DNA of 64,000 bases from Epiperipatus broadwayi (GCA_028023455.1 JAQFVV010000032.1:4934392-4998391), one strand, 5' to 3'; positions 1-17,910 are shown, counted from the stretch's first letter. Numbers and translations are program-made. The notes: generated by a model not told the origin, from the letters alone.

Positions 1-2990
1 GATATAAAAGCATGATATGTTAATTTTAAAATATGCAACAAAAAAAACTGAAAGGTTTGTAATATCTTTGTTTACATATAAAATATTTATTTAAGAAATG
101 ATTTATCTTTCCAGAATATAATTGGAACAATAGACCATCAGTATGATAAATGATAATCATTGAGATTCCAAGTAATACTAAAATTTTATTATCGTTATTA
201 AATATAAGCTATGATAAATTATTTTGAGAATATTGTGAAGAACAGAAAAATATTTGTTGAAAATGTTGTTAAATGTGTTTAGTTTTGGAAAATTAGAATG
301 TTATAAATTTGAATGTCCAAAATAAATGACAAATATAGAATATGGCATTCAGAAACCAAATGCCTGGGCTAATCTAAAGGATGTATATGCCAGGAATAAG
401 GTTTCTGGGTACCTACATATTATTATTCCAGATATGTCATTCCTGATTTTCTTTCCTTGTTTCTTGTTGAATAATCACAGTAGCTGATTTTTAGTCTCTA
501 TTAAAATGAATTCTGATTATATTAAAATAAAATTGCTAATTGATTAACAAAAACACAAAATATCAAAAGAAAAAGCATCACTATGCTATATTGGCATAAA
601 GTTTTAGAAGATTGTCCCTTATATAAATTTATAATCCATTGTTTATGATATCTGTCCAACATTGTATCAATATCCATGAAGAGACGTAGTATAACAAGTA
701 AAAAGAAATAGGCAAAAAAAGAAGTTGTAATTTATTGATCAGTCTAAAAATTCTATGTATTTTTTTTTTAATTTTATGATATATTAGAAAAGTAAAAGAC
801 TACTTATTAATTATTTATATGGGATTAGATGGCGACGGCGGAGTAAGGCAGAATAATTTCTTTTTTTAAAAAAGCGACTTTAATAATATTTATATTGCAG
901 AAAATATTTATAGTAATAAAAGTACTAAAAGAGATTTAAATTTAATAATTAAAAGATAAATAAAACAAAATTTAGGTTTACAAAACATTGTAATTAATGA
1001 AGTTGTATCACACCACGCCAAAATATAGATAACAATGGACGTGACAAACAAACAAATCTTTTTTTAAAGGTGATGCAGAAGATAAAGCATCAAATGGCAC
1101 ATATGGAAATAAACATGAAATAGAAATGGTAGATATAAATTAATAACAACAATTAAAAAACAACTGGGGAAAAGTGAAAGCTAAAATATAAAATGTGAAA
1201 AAAGATTTTAAAAAAATGATCAATACATGTTAAATATGAATGCAAATATGAAATAGTAATTTTAAGCAGAATTACAAACAATGCAAATGAAAATTGAAGA
1301 TGATAATTGGTCACAGTTCAAATAAACCATAACCTGAAGCAGTTGAAAATTGCTCATCAAAAAATGATGAATGAATATAAAAAAACTTGAATTTAGAATG
1401 GGAAAAATGACAAATTGAAAAGAAACAAATGGAAAATGAGAAAAATATTTCTGTAATAAAACTTAAGGAAATGTAATGCAGGTCTATAATCCTTATGTAG
1501 ATGCTAATGAAATTAAAACTTCTATCGAAATGAATAATGATGATGTTAGTTTAAAAAAAGATGACAAATTAAAATCTATAACTTATGTTGAAAAGAAAGC
1601 TAAAAAAAAACACACACACACAAAATTGTTAATGAGAAAATATTAAAGAGGATTTAAAAAAATGAAAATATTATTAAATAAAAAAAAACACTATTTATTG
1701 AGTTAAATAAAAATAAATGCATGATGAATTCCAAATGGCAGAAAAAGCCCAATAATTATTCAAACGTTAATGAATGAAGTCATATAAAATTAAAACTATA
1801 GTATTCTGGAGAAAAGAAAATCATTCTCAAACAAAGTAAAATTAGAATATTTAGAAATCAATTTAAAACTAAAATAAGACATTGCAAGCATGGAAAAATT
1901 TACATGAAAAGTTTCCGAAAAGTGAATGGGAAAATAATTCATTAATATTTTTTAAGTATACATTTATGAAGGATGTATTTGGCTATTATGAGCCAGGTAA
2001 AAACAAACCATAGATAATAGTTTTAAATTTTAATAACAATAAAAATAAATGTTAATAATATAAAACTTTTATGAAAAGTAATATGAAAGTACGTTTGAGA
2101 TTACTTAAATGTTAATCTTATCAATTTAACTTACTGGACAAAATGCATAATTATAATACATATTTATATGCTTTAAAATATTTACCTACAAATACTATGA
2201 GCAAAATTTGGCACAAAAATTTTTTTTTTGTTTGCAGTTGATTATGTTTTTTTTTTTTTACAATGATATAAAGCATATACATAAAACAGAACTATTTTCA
2301 TCTGCTTTCAAAAACTAGTCGCAATAACTATATTTTTATACACTATGTATCATGGGTCAAGTAAATTATTTTTTTCTTCTTCTCCTACATATGTTAATAT
2401 TTGTATATAATTTTTTACTAATAATGTTTATTGTATAAAAAAATCATATGAAAACAAAAGCATAAGTTTAGTTGATAATGATTATAATATAAGTAATTAA
2501 AAGTGCTGCAATATATTATTACTATTTATTTATACCTTTTATTATAAAACTATTGCATATAGTATATTTATAGTTGGATAACTAATTATTTTCCATATTT
2601 GTATATATTAAGGCAAAAGTAACTATAAATCCCCCCCCCCACTGTCTCCATAAGCTATATATATATATATATATTTTTTTTTTTTTCGTTTATTGATGGT
2701 TGAGATATTAGTTTACAGAGTTAAAAAAATATGTGGTATCATTCTATTCTTTTTATTTGCTGATAGTATATTATTGATTGAAATTATTTCCATTTTAATT
2801 TTCTATGCTTGGGTTCTGATTATTTTATATTTATATCTATGTACATTATATTCCAGTTATTATTGCAATAATTTCCAAACTATCAGTTATTTTTTTAAAT
2901 TTTATATCATTTTATTCACACCTTAAGATTTTTGAATTGGTTATCATCAGGAAAAAAAACAATGGTGGAGATTCTTAGTTTGTTCAATTG
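1..2990. other. AT-rich non-coding stretch, unassigned
   Basis: No recognisable gene. From about 1080 to 1960 the plus strand is unusually A-rich and reads like a decayed Lys/Asn/Glu-rich coding sequence, with stops in every frame, possibly an old LINE ORF1. I could not match it to a family. A small GC-rich patch near 830-845 (ATGGCGACGGCGG) stands out from the background. A ten-base poly-C run (2631-2640) and a short (TA)n at about 2657-2673 are present. Confidence 0.5.
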
Positions 2991-3011
2991 ATTAGAGATA
3001 TTGTTTCTTTG

Positions 3012-3076
3012 GTAAATTATTAGATGTCTTTTGGTTTTGTAAATTATTAGATGTCTTTTGGTTTTGTAAATTATTA
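3012..3076. repeat. 27-bp tandem repeat, about 2.4 copies
   Basis: The unit starting TAAATTATTAGATGTC recurs at 3013, 3040 and, partially, 3067. The period is exactly 27 bp and the copies are almost identical, so this is a recent local duplication. Confidence 0.85.
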
Positions 3077-3112
3077 ATCATATGATAGTGGTCTTATTTA
3101 ACTAAAGTTATA

Positions 3113-3430
3113 ATATACTGCTGATACAGGTCTAGCTTACATTAAGTTCTTAGTTCAGTTTTTACACAAAGTATTAAAAGATTGCAAGCCAAATTACTTT
3201 AGCTGGTGATAAATTTGCTCTAGATTTTTGAGAGGTGATTTAATACTCAGGCAGTTAGTCTATTATTTTCTACGGGAACATGTATATTCCATAACTTAGT
3301 ATTTAGATGTTTTAAAAGTATGTAAATTGTTTAAATATTTAGCCTACAAACTCATATAATTAATAATGTTATTTCAGTTCAACTATGTTCATCATATAGA
3401 CCGAACTAAAGTTTTTAATTACAGATAATT
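3113..3430 (+). repeat. Dispersed repeat, copy 1 (related to 7039-7680)
   Basis: The 5' part (ATACTG..TACAGGTCTAGCTT) and the 3' part (GTTCAACTATGTTCATCA, then CGAACTAAAGTTTTTAAT) match, in the same order and orientation, sequences at 7039-7080 and 7627-7665. The middle is poorly conserved. No coding capacity is seen. It is probably an old SINE-like or miniature transposon copy. Confidence 0.45.
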
Positions 3431-7680
<4,250 letters not shown>

Positions 7681-8029
7681 AAATGCAAAAGCTTGAATAT
7701 ATGTATGCTTATGATCTATACATAGAAACTGTATTAATTTCTCACATCTTTGTTGCATCAAAGATAACAAAAGTAATATATATGTAAGATGATCTTTATG
7801 ATACTATGTTATTAACAGTCATTTACATTTACTGAATTACTATTTTTATAAACATTTCCCCCTGTTTATAGTTATTATTGATGTTGTTATTATATATTTT
7901 TTTTTGAATTTAAGCAAAATTTTATATTTTTTACTTTCCTTTTTTTTCTATTGTTCCCCCCTTTTCTATTTCAATTGCTTCCCACATTGCATTACTGTTT
8001 CATGGTTACAATTATCACTATATAATTAT

Positions 8030-8205
8030 TTATAATGTCCCAACTCCTCACTGAAGAGACCCTTAGGTTGAAACCGGTCTGGGGATGGGGACAATCCAAG
8101 ATAAAAATGATTTGAATGCCTTCTCTTGTAGTAGCATTTATCATAAAAAATAAAAAAAAGATTGTTTAGAGCTCATTAGCATGCTCTTAATTTTACATAT
8201 TGCTA
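8030..8205 (+). mobile_element. Hammerhead-bearing short repeat (family B), copy 1
   Basis: About 170 bp, closely matched by 27258-27415 on the same strand. Order of parts: ribozyme-like core (8037-8092), a conserved spacer (ATGATTTGAATGC, CTTCTCTTGTAG), a short A-rich stretch, then a conserved hairpin AGAGC...GCTCT near 8168-8190. There is no ORF and no clear target-site duplication. The size and the self-cleaving motif fit a retrozyme, or a fragment of a Penelope terminal repeat. The assignment is an inference. Confidence 0.6.
8037..8092 (+). ncRNA. Type I hammerhead ribozyme, intact core
   Basis: The core reads CTGAAGA (8051-8057) and GAAA (8070-8073), which fits the hammerhead consensus CUGANGA...GAAA. 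Helix II is GACC (8058-8061) with GGTT (8066-8069) around loop CTTA. Helix III is the self-complementary ACCGGT (8073-8078). C17 is at 8079, so cleavage is predicted between 8079 and 8080. Helix I is open (type I): TCCTCA (8045-8050) pairs with TGGGGA (8080-8085), and after an internal loop GTCCC (8037-8041) pairs with GGGAC (8088-8092). Helix III is very short, as in PLE and retrozyme hammerheads, which may need a dimer for efficient cleavage. Activity is untested. Confidence 0.8.
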
Positions 8206-8689
8206 AGTGCAAGCTATATATAAGTCATGTGACAGTTTTATTATTACAATTATTTATAGAGTAAATTAACATGGATGGGCTTACCTTTATTTCTAAATTT
8301 AAAACAGAAAATAGTTTTTTTTTTTTATTTGATGTCTGATAAATGAGGCAATAGTTTAAAATTCTTGAAGGCAGGGCAAAATGCCAGTGCAATGCTCCTT
8401 CTTTTTCATATTTACAATAATGATAGTTGAAAATAAACATTGTTTTCATACGCAGAGATCTCAAAGTCATCATCCAAGTCAGTGAACTGGAATTGAAGGC
8501 AGTCAGTACTATAAAACACCTAGTTAAAAATTAGGCTACCACTGTATGCATGACATAAAAAAAGTGTAATATTAAATGAACATTGTGGACTTTTTGATGT
8601 TAAAAAAAAATTGTTGATAGAATTGATTTATAAAAAGTACATGTATTTTAAGATAAAAACACAAATATTGGACATAATAAATTCTTTTA

Positions 8690-9625
8690 TATCTTCATCA
8701 ATTTTTCATTTTCAAAAGTGATTCATAAATACAATATATATATTTATATAGCCTTTTTTCACAACTTCATTTTTATTACTGAATCATTAATAATAAATCC
8801 ATTTTTTGATATTTCAACTATCTTATATGGACATTATCACATATATATAAAGGAAAATTAACATTGCGATTTTTTAAAATAGCAATATGTAAATAAATCA
8901 ATAACAACAGCGGCTAGTTTACAGTATGACTGAAATCTCCAGTAGATAAATTCTTAAAAAATTCTCAACAATTAATTAATTTATAAAACATCACATTATT
9001 TATCGATTCATAAATTCTTCCATTCCTTACTTCTTCTTTCGTTATAAATTGATATAAAAATAAGCGTTGTTTTGTAATATATACGTAACAAGTATAATCT
9101 TTAAATATTATATTTTGAGCTTAATTGAAAAAACATTTTGTCTCTTTTTTTAAAAAAAAAAAAGATTTAATTGTTCAATAACTTTGCTAAGAAATTAGCT
9201 ATTACAAATGAAATCTGTTAAGTCGTTTTTTTAAACAAATTTCTTATCGTTTTCTGTAAGCTTACAACTGTTACTTTTAACGCAGGGTTCGCTTCCCGGT
9301 CAACACTTTGACATATAAAATATATACTATAATTTCGTGCAATACATTTCAATTTGTTTATATAAATTGAAAAAATAAATAATTAAACAAATATGAAATA
9401 TTGAATAAATTTCTATTCATTAACATCAATTTTATTTATTAATAGAAAAATATATTTTTTTCCTTTCTTAAAAAAAGCATAGAAATAAATAATCCAATTA
9501 TCTAATTGATATTTTTATCACTTTTTTCCTCTCACAAATGATCACTAAATACAATACTTAACAACATACACATCGAACTTTTTTTTTTTCAAAACTTGAT
9601 TTTATTTACCGAATCATTAATAAGA
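8690..9625. repeat. Pair of about 105-bp diverged direct repeats in AT-rich DNA
   Basis: The segments 8690-8800 and 9517-9625 share the order ACTAAATACAATA, then CAAAACTTGATTTTATTAC, then GAATCATTAATAA, with substitutions. The sequence between them is AT-rich, with a few CpGs and no ORF. Confidence 0.45.
9275..9320 (+). mobile_element. SINE fragment (tRNA-derived family, 3' part)
   Basis: GGGTTCGCTTCCCGG is a B-box-like element, followed by CACTTTGACATAT. The same B-box and tail occur at 30504-30532 (minus) and 54330-54358 (plus). The A-box half is missing or unrecognisable here. Confidence 0.55.
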
Positions 9626-9779
9626 TATAAAAAAGAATATTGGGGAGATCGATATCAAATTTATATGACGTGATTAATTTTTTAACTGAATAAAAAATAA
9701 CCAAATCCTAGGTAGTTCAGATAAAATTTTAAAAGTTAAAGATATTAATGTTAACTGCTTCGAACTAAATTTAAGTTCT

Positions 9780-11990
9780 TGAAAACAGAAATGTAGAAGA
9801 TATACTTATAAAATTATTAGAGTAAATAATGTTATTAATTGCTTTAAAAAAATTATAATCAAAAATGAACTTGAAAATAATCAAAATGAAGTATAGTGGA
9901 GTTGGATTATATTTGACCAATAACTGCGATGTACTTAATAGATATATAACAGAAAATAACTATTGATTATTTATATAATAAGATACATGTTATTACAAAA
10001 CTAGAAAGACAAAAACTTAAAGTAAACATTATTAACAACTGGCATTCAACTAGACTTAGAAGATTATTCAAATTTCAACGAAATCAATAAAGAGCTAACT
10101 GATATTTTATTAATGTCTGCTACAAAGATAACTGATGCAAATAAGCAGCATTTCATCAGTAATTTTTTTAAACAAAAACAATGCAATGTATAAAGAAAAA
10201 AAAAAGAAAAAAATATTTAAGAATGATCCATTTATCAAAACCAATTCTATAAAAGTTATAGAAAAATGTATTAATCATAACATAAAATAATATAATTGTA
10301 TAATGGCAAAGAAAAAAAACAACAATTTATTGGGGGGGGGGTGAAAAGTGTATATAATGCATTAGCATTGAAAAGAAGTAATTCAGCAATAAGAAAAAGA
10401 GATGATACTATTATCAAAAAGTGAAGGATGTTAAGAAGTGTGTGGAAGAATTCTACAAAAAATTATAACAACGAATAAAAATAGCTTTTATAATGACAAT
10501 ATTATCATTTAAAATACAAAATACTTTAAATAAAAAAGTAAAACATGTAATCAGTTCCATAAAGAATAAAAAAAGTTTCAGAAAATGTTTAAAAGAAAAA
10601 GTAAAGAAATAGACAAAATGTTGCCAATGTTTTATACTAAATATCGAAATGATAAAAAATATGTTAGTTAAATTTGAAGAATGATGGAATAATTTTAATA
10701 TTTAAAAAATATGAAATAAGGGCATTAAAACCATATCAGTCTTCTACTAATCCTAGTCAACATTTTTATTAAGATTATTATACCATATCTAGTCAAAATT
10801 TTTATTAAGATTGTTATACCATATTTATAAAGAACTTTGGATTAGTTTAAAAAATTAGATGAACTTTAAAATATACCACAATAAATCATATTTAAATATT
10901 AATAAAAGTTATAGAAAGATCCAATGAGTAAAAATTATTATTTTATCATTGCATTTTAGATTTCAAAAAATCATTTATCTTTCTAAGCTATTTTGATGTG
11001 AATTAACAATTTGTAACATCAAGACAAATCAATAATATTGTAAAAATTTTCATATATATATACACACGTAATATTCAAATCAATATATTTATTATATATA
11101 ATAAAATTCAGGAGTTAGATTACATAGCTTTGATAGGATGATTTCATATTTCAAAAATTTTCTACAAGCATTTTTATAGAGATTATGATTAAAAATGGAA
11201 AGCTGAAGAAATAAATATTGAAGATTACTTAAATCTTTGCAAATTAATGCTTCTGAGCTTCAGGAAATGTTACAGAGAAAGTAGGATTAAGGATAAATGC
11301 TAAAAAGATTAAAGTAATACTTAATGGCTTTTTAAAAAAATAATAATAATAGTAATGAATAAGAACAATTTAACAAGTACAAATAATGTGGTCTGAATAT
11401 TAAAACACATGAAAAGTTAATACCTGAAATGAATTGTAAAATTAAATTTTGTAGATGTGTTTTTGGTAGAAATAAATTAATATTAAATTTATTCCTAAAT
11501 ATTTAAAAAAAAAAGGTTTTTTTTCATATGTGTGTGTTATAGTGCCTACATAAAAATCTATTAGTGTTTATGTATCTGAGAATATCTGATACACTGATGG
11601 TTTAAACAAAGATGCAACAATACTTCACATCATACAATGAAATATAAAGAAATGTATGTAGAGATTAAAAAAGAAAACCAAAAGTGAGTAATGGGGGTAA
11701 AAGAACAAACAGTTTTTCTTAGTAACAGTTTTTCTCATTAATGAGAAATTAGAAGCTTAAATAAAGCTGAATTAAAATATTGTTAAAAGTTGAAAACATA
11801 AAGGATAGTGATTATCTTAAAGAGAGTCCCAAAATATGAAATAAAAAATAAGAAAAATAAGACATAAGTTGAATGGTTGAAAGAAAGGAATTGTTAGGAA
11901 TACTGTAGAAAAAAACTACTGGGTTGAAAAAAATAGCTTAAACTTGGAAAAACAATTATTCTGTAATGGATTTTGGTGGTTTGTAATTGC
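9780..11990 (+). pseudogene. Old RTE-type LINE copy, heavily decayed
   Basis: Recognised by order and spacing against the younger RTE at 37159-38126. Near 10040-10150 the plus strand reads an endonuclease-RT linker-like segment (ELTDILLMSATKITDANKQ). Near 10370-10470 it reads SNSAIRKRDDTIIK followed by EEFYKKLYN-like residues. Near 11245-11330 it reads ASELQEMLQ and VGLRINAKKIKVILNG, equal to the segment after the RT active site in the younger copy. Near 11425-11520 it reads FGRNKLIL, then KKVF and CVL. Stops and frameshifts are frequent and the YADD-type catalytic box is lost. Ends are approximate. A 36-bp tandem duplication (10753-10824) and a poly-G run (10332-10341) lie inside it. Confidence 0.7.
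10753..10824. repeat. 36-bp tandem duplication
   Basis: Two copies beginning CTAGTCAA (10753 and 10789) and ending TTATACCATAT, with two differences. It lies inside the old RTE copy and arose after insertion. Confidence 0.85.
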
Positions 11991-11999
11991 TTGCTTTAT

Positions 12000-14900
12000 G
12001 TTTGTGTAATTTATTCTAGAATTTTAAAAAGTATCAAATTCCATTAAAAAAGTGTGATAATTGAATAGAAATATTTTTAAATAATTAATGTATATAATGA
12101 GTATATCTTTTATCACAAGAGCTGATGATTATAATAATGATGATAGTAGATCCTGTAAAAATATATATTTGAAAACATCTTATAATCAAACACTATTGAA
12201 CACTATAAACATGCAAAAATAAATGCAGTAACTTCTCCCATCTATAACTTGCCATCTATGATTTCAATTACCACAATTTAAAGAAGCATTAAGTAAAAAA
12301 AAAGAGTTAGCAAACCATGAAAATAAATTAATAAATTTCTTAAGTGTGTCCATCTTTTTAAATGCCATCATAAAGTATCTAGTAGGCAGCCATTTTTTGT
12401 CATGTAAATTCCACTACTTCAGACATTCTTATCTCTCTTTCTATATTTATTACAGTTTTGATTTCTTTATTAAAAAATTGCATTATTTTACATATTACTT
12501 TTTTGTCATTTAATTATTTAGTTAATGTCTAAATGCAACTATATTTCAAAAGTTAAAATATATTGCAGAAATGTACATCCATGTTATAAAACATATTGTG
12601 AAATTGTGTTGTATCTATAGTTTAATTATCCACAAATGATTTGGAATTAAACAGTAATGGGGGGGGGGGAAGCAAAGAGATGCTATTGACTGAATTTTTT
12701 TTTTATTTATTTTAATGCAATAATTAAAATCATCAATCAGATAATTTTAGTGAATATGCCAAACATTATATAAAACTTCAGAAAGAATATATTCAAATAG
12801 CTAAAGCTTTATACTTAACTTTATTAAAGACAATTTATAAAGTTTCAATTTTATTGCACATATAGTGAGTGCCTTTAGAGCTAATAAAAATATATTGTAT
12901 TTGTTAACATAATATTGGACAAAATGTTGTTTTCTATAATTTAATAAATTTAAAATTCAGAATAGCGAAAAACATTGACTCAAAGTAAAATTATTTTCTC
13001 AAAATGATCCTAAATCACTAAAATAATTTATACAATATTGTAGAAGAAAAAAGGTTATTACCATTATTAGGCAAAAAGTTAATGGGAATAACCTAACATT
13101 TGACATTTAAATTATTGCAATCCCAAAATATAGATTTTAACATTAAACATTATCAATCACAGGTCAGTATTTGACCCTTAAAATGTTATAAGGACTTAAA
13201 AAGATAGAATGTGTGACTAAATACACTAAAAGTGGGTTAAAATAAATAATGTAAAAGAAGAATTTTAAATATTCAGAACAGAAACCAAAAATGAGATAGA
13301 TCTTAGAAAGTTTTATCCTAACTTGAAATAAAAGTTTGATTCTATACATTTTAATCAGGGAGTTTGTACAAGGATTAAACAATTTTTTAAATATGAACAA
13401 TAACATCACAATAATACATTATTATTTATGTAAAATCAAAAGTCAGATTTAATCAGAAATTAGTTTTAAAAAAAAATTAATTTTTTGAAATGTGGATTGA
13501 GCAAATATAGTACAAAAATTAAAAAGAGTGAATCAGAAATTTAAAAACAAATGTATTATCTTTTTGGAAATATATGTAAATTTAATGAAAGATTAATAAT
13601 ATGGTGTTTAATATTGTGTTTTGGGATGGATTTTTCCCAAATGGCATTGCAACAAATAATGGAATGCAGTATTTTTTAGGAATTAGACACATACTATCTG
13701 ACTAAAGTATAATACTGAATATATCCATACAAATATATATTTCAAGGATATAAATAAAGCTAACTGATCAGACAAGAATAGAATAAATTCTCCCTATGTG
13801 AACCCACTAAAAAATTAATGCATGCAAAATGTGCATTTGAATACAAATTATGCAAATGTAAACTAATTATGCAGATTATTCAAGATGCAAAAAATTCTGC
13901 AGAAAACAGAGTGCAACACAGTTTTGTGATATAGTAGTAAGTTTACAATTGCAAACAAATTGAGAGATTGTAGGGAACACAGAGAGAAAGTAAAACACAA
14001 TGCACATACTAAGAAAATGAGTATGTGGAGAATATCTGTATATAAATAAAGATGTATACTGAGTAGTACATATAGAAAAATATAGATATATTAAATCTAT
14101 TTTAATGTTATCAGAAGATTTATAACTCCATTTGTAACAGTGTTTAAATATATATGTTTGTTTGTGTCGAGTTAATAAACTCACCTTTGTTAAGTTTTTA
14201 ATATAGTATTGAGTTTTATTTGAGACCATTAAATATTGATATGTATACACTTGGTAAAGTCTCTCCTATATAAAGAAAGACAATGAATGGCAGTAACAAA
14301 AAAATAAATGAAAAGATCAAACATGACTATATGAAAAAGAAAATAATAATACATATAGAACAATTAAATTTTGTGACCAAAAATATAATATTTTTAAATT
14401 CAATATTTAAACATATGAACATTTATAAAAATATGTTTGATGAAAATACTAACTACTTGGATATTTGTTAAAACATTTTTGGAGACAAATGTTCATAATT
14501 TGAAGATAATCTATCTCTATGTAAGAACTATGCCCAGTTTGCTATAATATATTTTTACACCTTCCCATGTTTAATTCCAGAAAGATATTGCTTACAATTG
14601 TGTATTGTGATTAAAAAAACATAAAAGACTATAATTAAAGATATTAGAATATTCAGAGGATTAGAAAGTGATATTTCCATTATATGGTCATTAAAATAAT
14701 TTTTTTAAAATCAATTAAAAATTAATTTCTAAGAGTAATCAATAAAACATTAAAGTAATTAGATAAGCATTTATAATAAATATGAATATGTTCTGATCTT
14801 TTCTGCATATACCAAGTAATATGAAAATAAATGAATATCTTAAATATTTATTGATTTAAAGAAAGTAGGACATCTTTCTAAGACTTTTTTTTCAATGAAT

Positions 14901-17140
14901 GTGATATTTTAACCCATTAATTCACCCATTACATGTCAGGTAAATACAGAAAAATTTATAATAACAAGTGAAGTAAGGTAAAAGAAATATATTGTCACAG
15001 GCTATATAAAGATTAACATCCTTTGATAAGATTGATTATATAATTATTGGAGACAGAAGAAGAAACCATACAAATTGGACATTTAAAGCTTATATCTTAG
15101 TCAAATAATTGTAATCTATTTCAGATAAATAACAGCATGATTATAGAATATCATCTGTTGAGCAGATGCAATGAAAAACAATAAGGATATTTATTAGTTT
15201 TTTGAAAAACAAGAATATCTCACTTTGCATAAATCTATTATCTAAGCATTTCTTACTATGAATGTCAAGCTTGGTGTCAAATACAACAACAACAAAAAAA
15301 TTATCAACAAAGACTCAATTTGGTAGATAATGTCCTGAATCTTGAAAGCTTTAAATATTCAGATAAATATTATTCTCAACATTATAAAAAAATTGAAAGT
15401 GAAATTATAAATATGAGATGGGATTATGAACTCAGAATGACAAAAGTTAACTGAAGGTAATAATAATCTGATCACTGGCAAAAACCAGAAGAATGAAACT
15501 CAAACAGAAGTGAAGGGGAAAAAACATTTGATACTATGTCAAGATTTTTACTTTATTTGATGCAGAAAACAAAAAATTATGGAGGCCGAGAAATAGCAAT
15601 GGTTTTTAATATAAAGTTTTTACTCCTTACAAGAAATGAAAATATAATTAAAAGCTTTTAATGGTAATGTATTATTAACCAAGTATTAACCTATTGAAGC
15701 ATTTGATTTTTTCTTTGCTAAGATTATATCTATACTATTATTTTCTTTATTATTTTTTTGAAATTAAATTGCATTAACATTTCATTGTTAAAAATTATCC
15801 TAATACAAGACTTCCTTTAAATATTTATACTATGACTATCCCAGACTGTTGTCCAAACCACTAAAGTTTATAAATACATTATTTTCAACAATTATGTATA
15901 TACAGTAAAAACTTACAATTTATTTTATAAATAACACATTGGAAAACAAAAATCTTATTAACAGTCCACATATAGAAACAGTGTAGGAAGTAGCAACAGT
16001 ATTATTTACTATGTTTTGTAAATGTTGGTACTAAGATCTTTAATGGGTTTCTACAATTGTTTTATTTACTATCTATCTAAAAATTGCTAATACCTATTTA
16101 TTGATCGACATTGAGTGATCATCCGGGTTGATTATAGATAAGATTTTTTTTTTTTTAAAAAAAAAAAGAAACAATCTAATTCTATTGAAATCAGAAAAAA
16201 GATTCAATTTATAGCCTGAATTCAAACCCGGATCATAAGCTTTTTATGTTGATGTATTATTATTACATCATGAGACTCTTTATATATGCATAAATAAGGA
16301 TGCAACAAACATATATATGCGTGTAATCAGCATTATTATAGCTTTCAAAGATGTGTTACAGTGTTGTGCAGTTTGCAAATAAAATCTTTCTATTAAAAAA
16401 AAAGAGAACGTAATCGTAATAAGCTAAAGTTCAGTATGTGATATGACGTAAAGCATAATCTGGTAGTTAAATTGCATTTTTTAATATTATGTTTTGTTAC
16501 TGAAAATATTATTTTGATTCACTCATCAATTACGTTGTTCTGAATTTAGTAGAGGCAGCGAAATTTATTTTCTCAACAAAATGAAATGCTCTCACAAAGC
16601 AACTGATCCAATGAAATTTTTAATGCAACATTTTAAATCAATAGTAGAGATAAACTAAACCACTGACCTTTAAAATCATTAAATATTACTTCACTGTTTT
16701 TTTTCTTTTGGAGCTAGGCAATATATTATTATATATATAAAAAAAAGATTGATTAGTAATTTGAAAAAATAAATAACGTACCTTTTGCAATGGCTGCTTA
16801 ATTAAATACTAGAAATGTGAGGCAAAACTTGCAATAACTGTTATGTAAATTAATGATATAAAGGGCTCATTAACGTTTACAATTTTTTTCTAAATCTTGA
16901 TAAGTTGAATTAAATTGTGAAAAGCAAGCAATATTAAATTATCACTGAAGATTATTCATTTGCTTTCATCCAAAAAAATCATCGTGTATTCTATACAAAT
17001 CTTAATGCATCACCAATTTATATACATTATTTATATGTCCATAATATACTAATTTGCAATCACTATAGCTATTCATAAATAACTTGTGTATAGATTGGTG
17101 TTTGGAGCTTTTGTCTTTTTACTTTTCTGTTTATTCGTCT
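12000..17140. other. AT-rich non-coding stretch, nothing assigned
   Basis: No recognisable gene, RNA or element. The longest open frame (minus 13876-14250, 124 codons) is compositionally biased (Tyr, Phe, Ile, Ser), matches nothing I know and is not called. Near 15030-15090 the plus strand reads IDYIIIGDRRR, faintly like a LINE endonuclease IDYIL motif, too short to call. 16144-16167 is T13 followed by A11, a perfect hairpin or two converging poly-A tails. An eleven-base poly-G run is at 12659-12669. A few CpGs cluster at 16350-16900. Confidence 0.45.
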
Positions 17141-17141
17141 A

Positions 17142-17226
17142 TGTATATATTTAATCACTGGTCTTAAATCCCATATATTCATTTATGTATATGTCTAATC
17201 ACTGGTCTAAAATCGCATATATTCAT
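17142..17226. repeat. 44-bp tandem duplication
   Basis: TAATCACTGGTCT occurs at 17152 and 17196 with matching flanks (CATATATTCATT). There are two copies with a few substitutions. Confidence 0.8.
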
Positions 17227-17692
17227 TAACTTATCTATTATTTAATCTATCCATTTATTTATTCGACCAATCAATCTATCCTGCCTCTCATCCATGGATG
17301 TAGCTTTTTATCCATAAACAATATATATTTTTTCTGTTTATATGTTTAGCTCTTTAACTATATAACTAACTACTACCGAAAATAACCATACATTTTGCTA
17401 GAAGCGAGTACCCCTCTTTATCTAGAAGATTGTCGGCAATGCTTTTGTTACAAAAAATGAATTTTTAATCATTTCAGAAAATTATTTCAAAATATTTTTT
17501 AATCTGATTGATATATGTATTTGGAAAGTTTAAAATTTCTTTTACTTTTAATTTTGTCAATGATGATTTAAACGCTAATAGTATATAAAGTATAAGACTT
17601 TGTGGTGCTAAATATTTTCATACTTACCCATCTACATTATAAGAATTATCTCAGACATTATAAAGAAATGCAAGATTGATTGTTATCATTGA

Positions 17693-17910
17693 GAAGATAT
17701 AGCAGAGAATAGAATACATTGGAAAAGTGCAATTAGACATAGTATTGAAGTATTTCAGAAAGAAAAGTTTTCTGCTGGAAAATTAAAAAACAGTATTATA
17801 AAATATCAAATAAACAAAAAAATGGATTAGCATGTTCTGTATGTGGAAGTATTTGTAGTTCACAGATTGGATTATGTATTCATTGCACAACTCACTTCAA
17901 GAGCATTTAA
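17693..17910 (+). pseudogene. C-terminus of a non-LTR retrotransposon polyprotein
   Basis: One frame reads NRIHWKSAIRHSIEVF and then a Lys-rich linker. After a frameshift in the A-run near 17820 the next frame reads LACSVCGSICSSQIGLCIHC, then THF, ending in TAA at 17908-17910. A conserved W-x-x-x-x block, basic linker and C-x2-C...IGL..H zinc-knuckle-like tail are typical of the last residues of many animal LINE endonuclease/RT proteins. The second His position is degenerate. The upstream RT is not recognisable. The element is 5' truncated or eroded, and a tandem repeat follows its stop. Confidence 0.65.

Noticed and set aside
13876-14250. 124-codon minus-strand open frame, the second longest in the window
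   Set aside because: Biased Tyr/Ser/Ile/Phe composition, no domain, no neighbouring exon signals. Most likely a chance frame.
15030-15090. IDYIIIGDRRR reading resembling a LINE endonuclease motif
   Set aside because: Too short, with stops all around and no second motif in order.
16110-16250. CCGGGTT and AACCCGG inverted around T13A11, B-box-like GGGTTTGAATTC
   Set aside because: Only 9 bp match between arms and no A box. Could be chance or an unrecognisable SINE.
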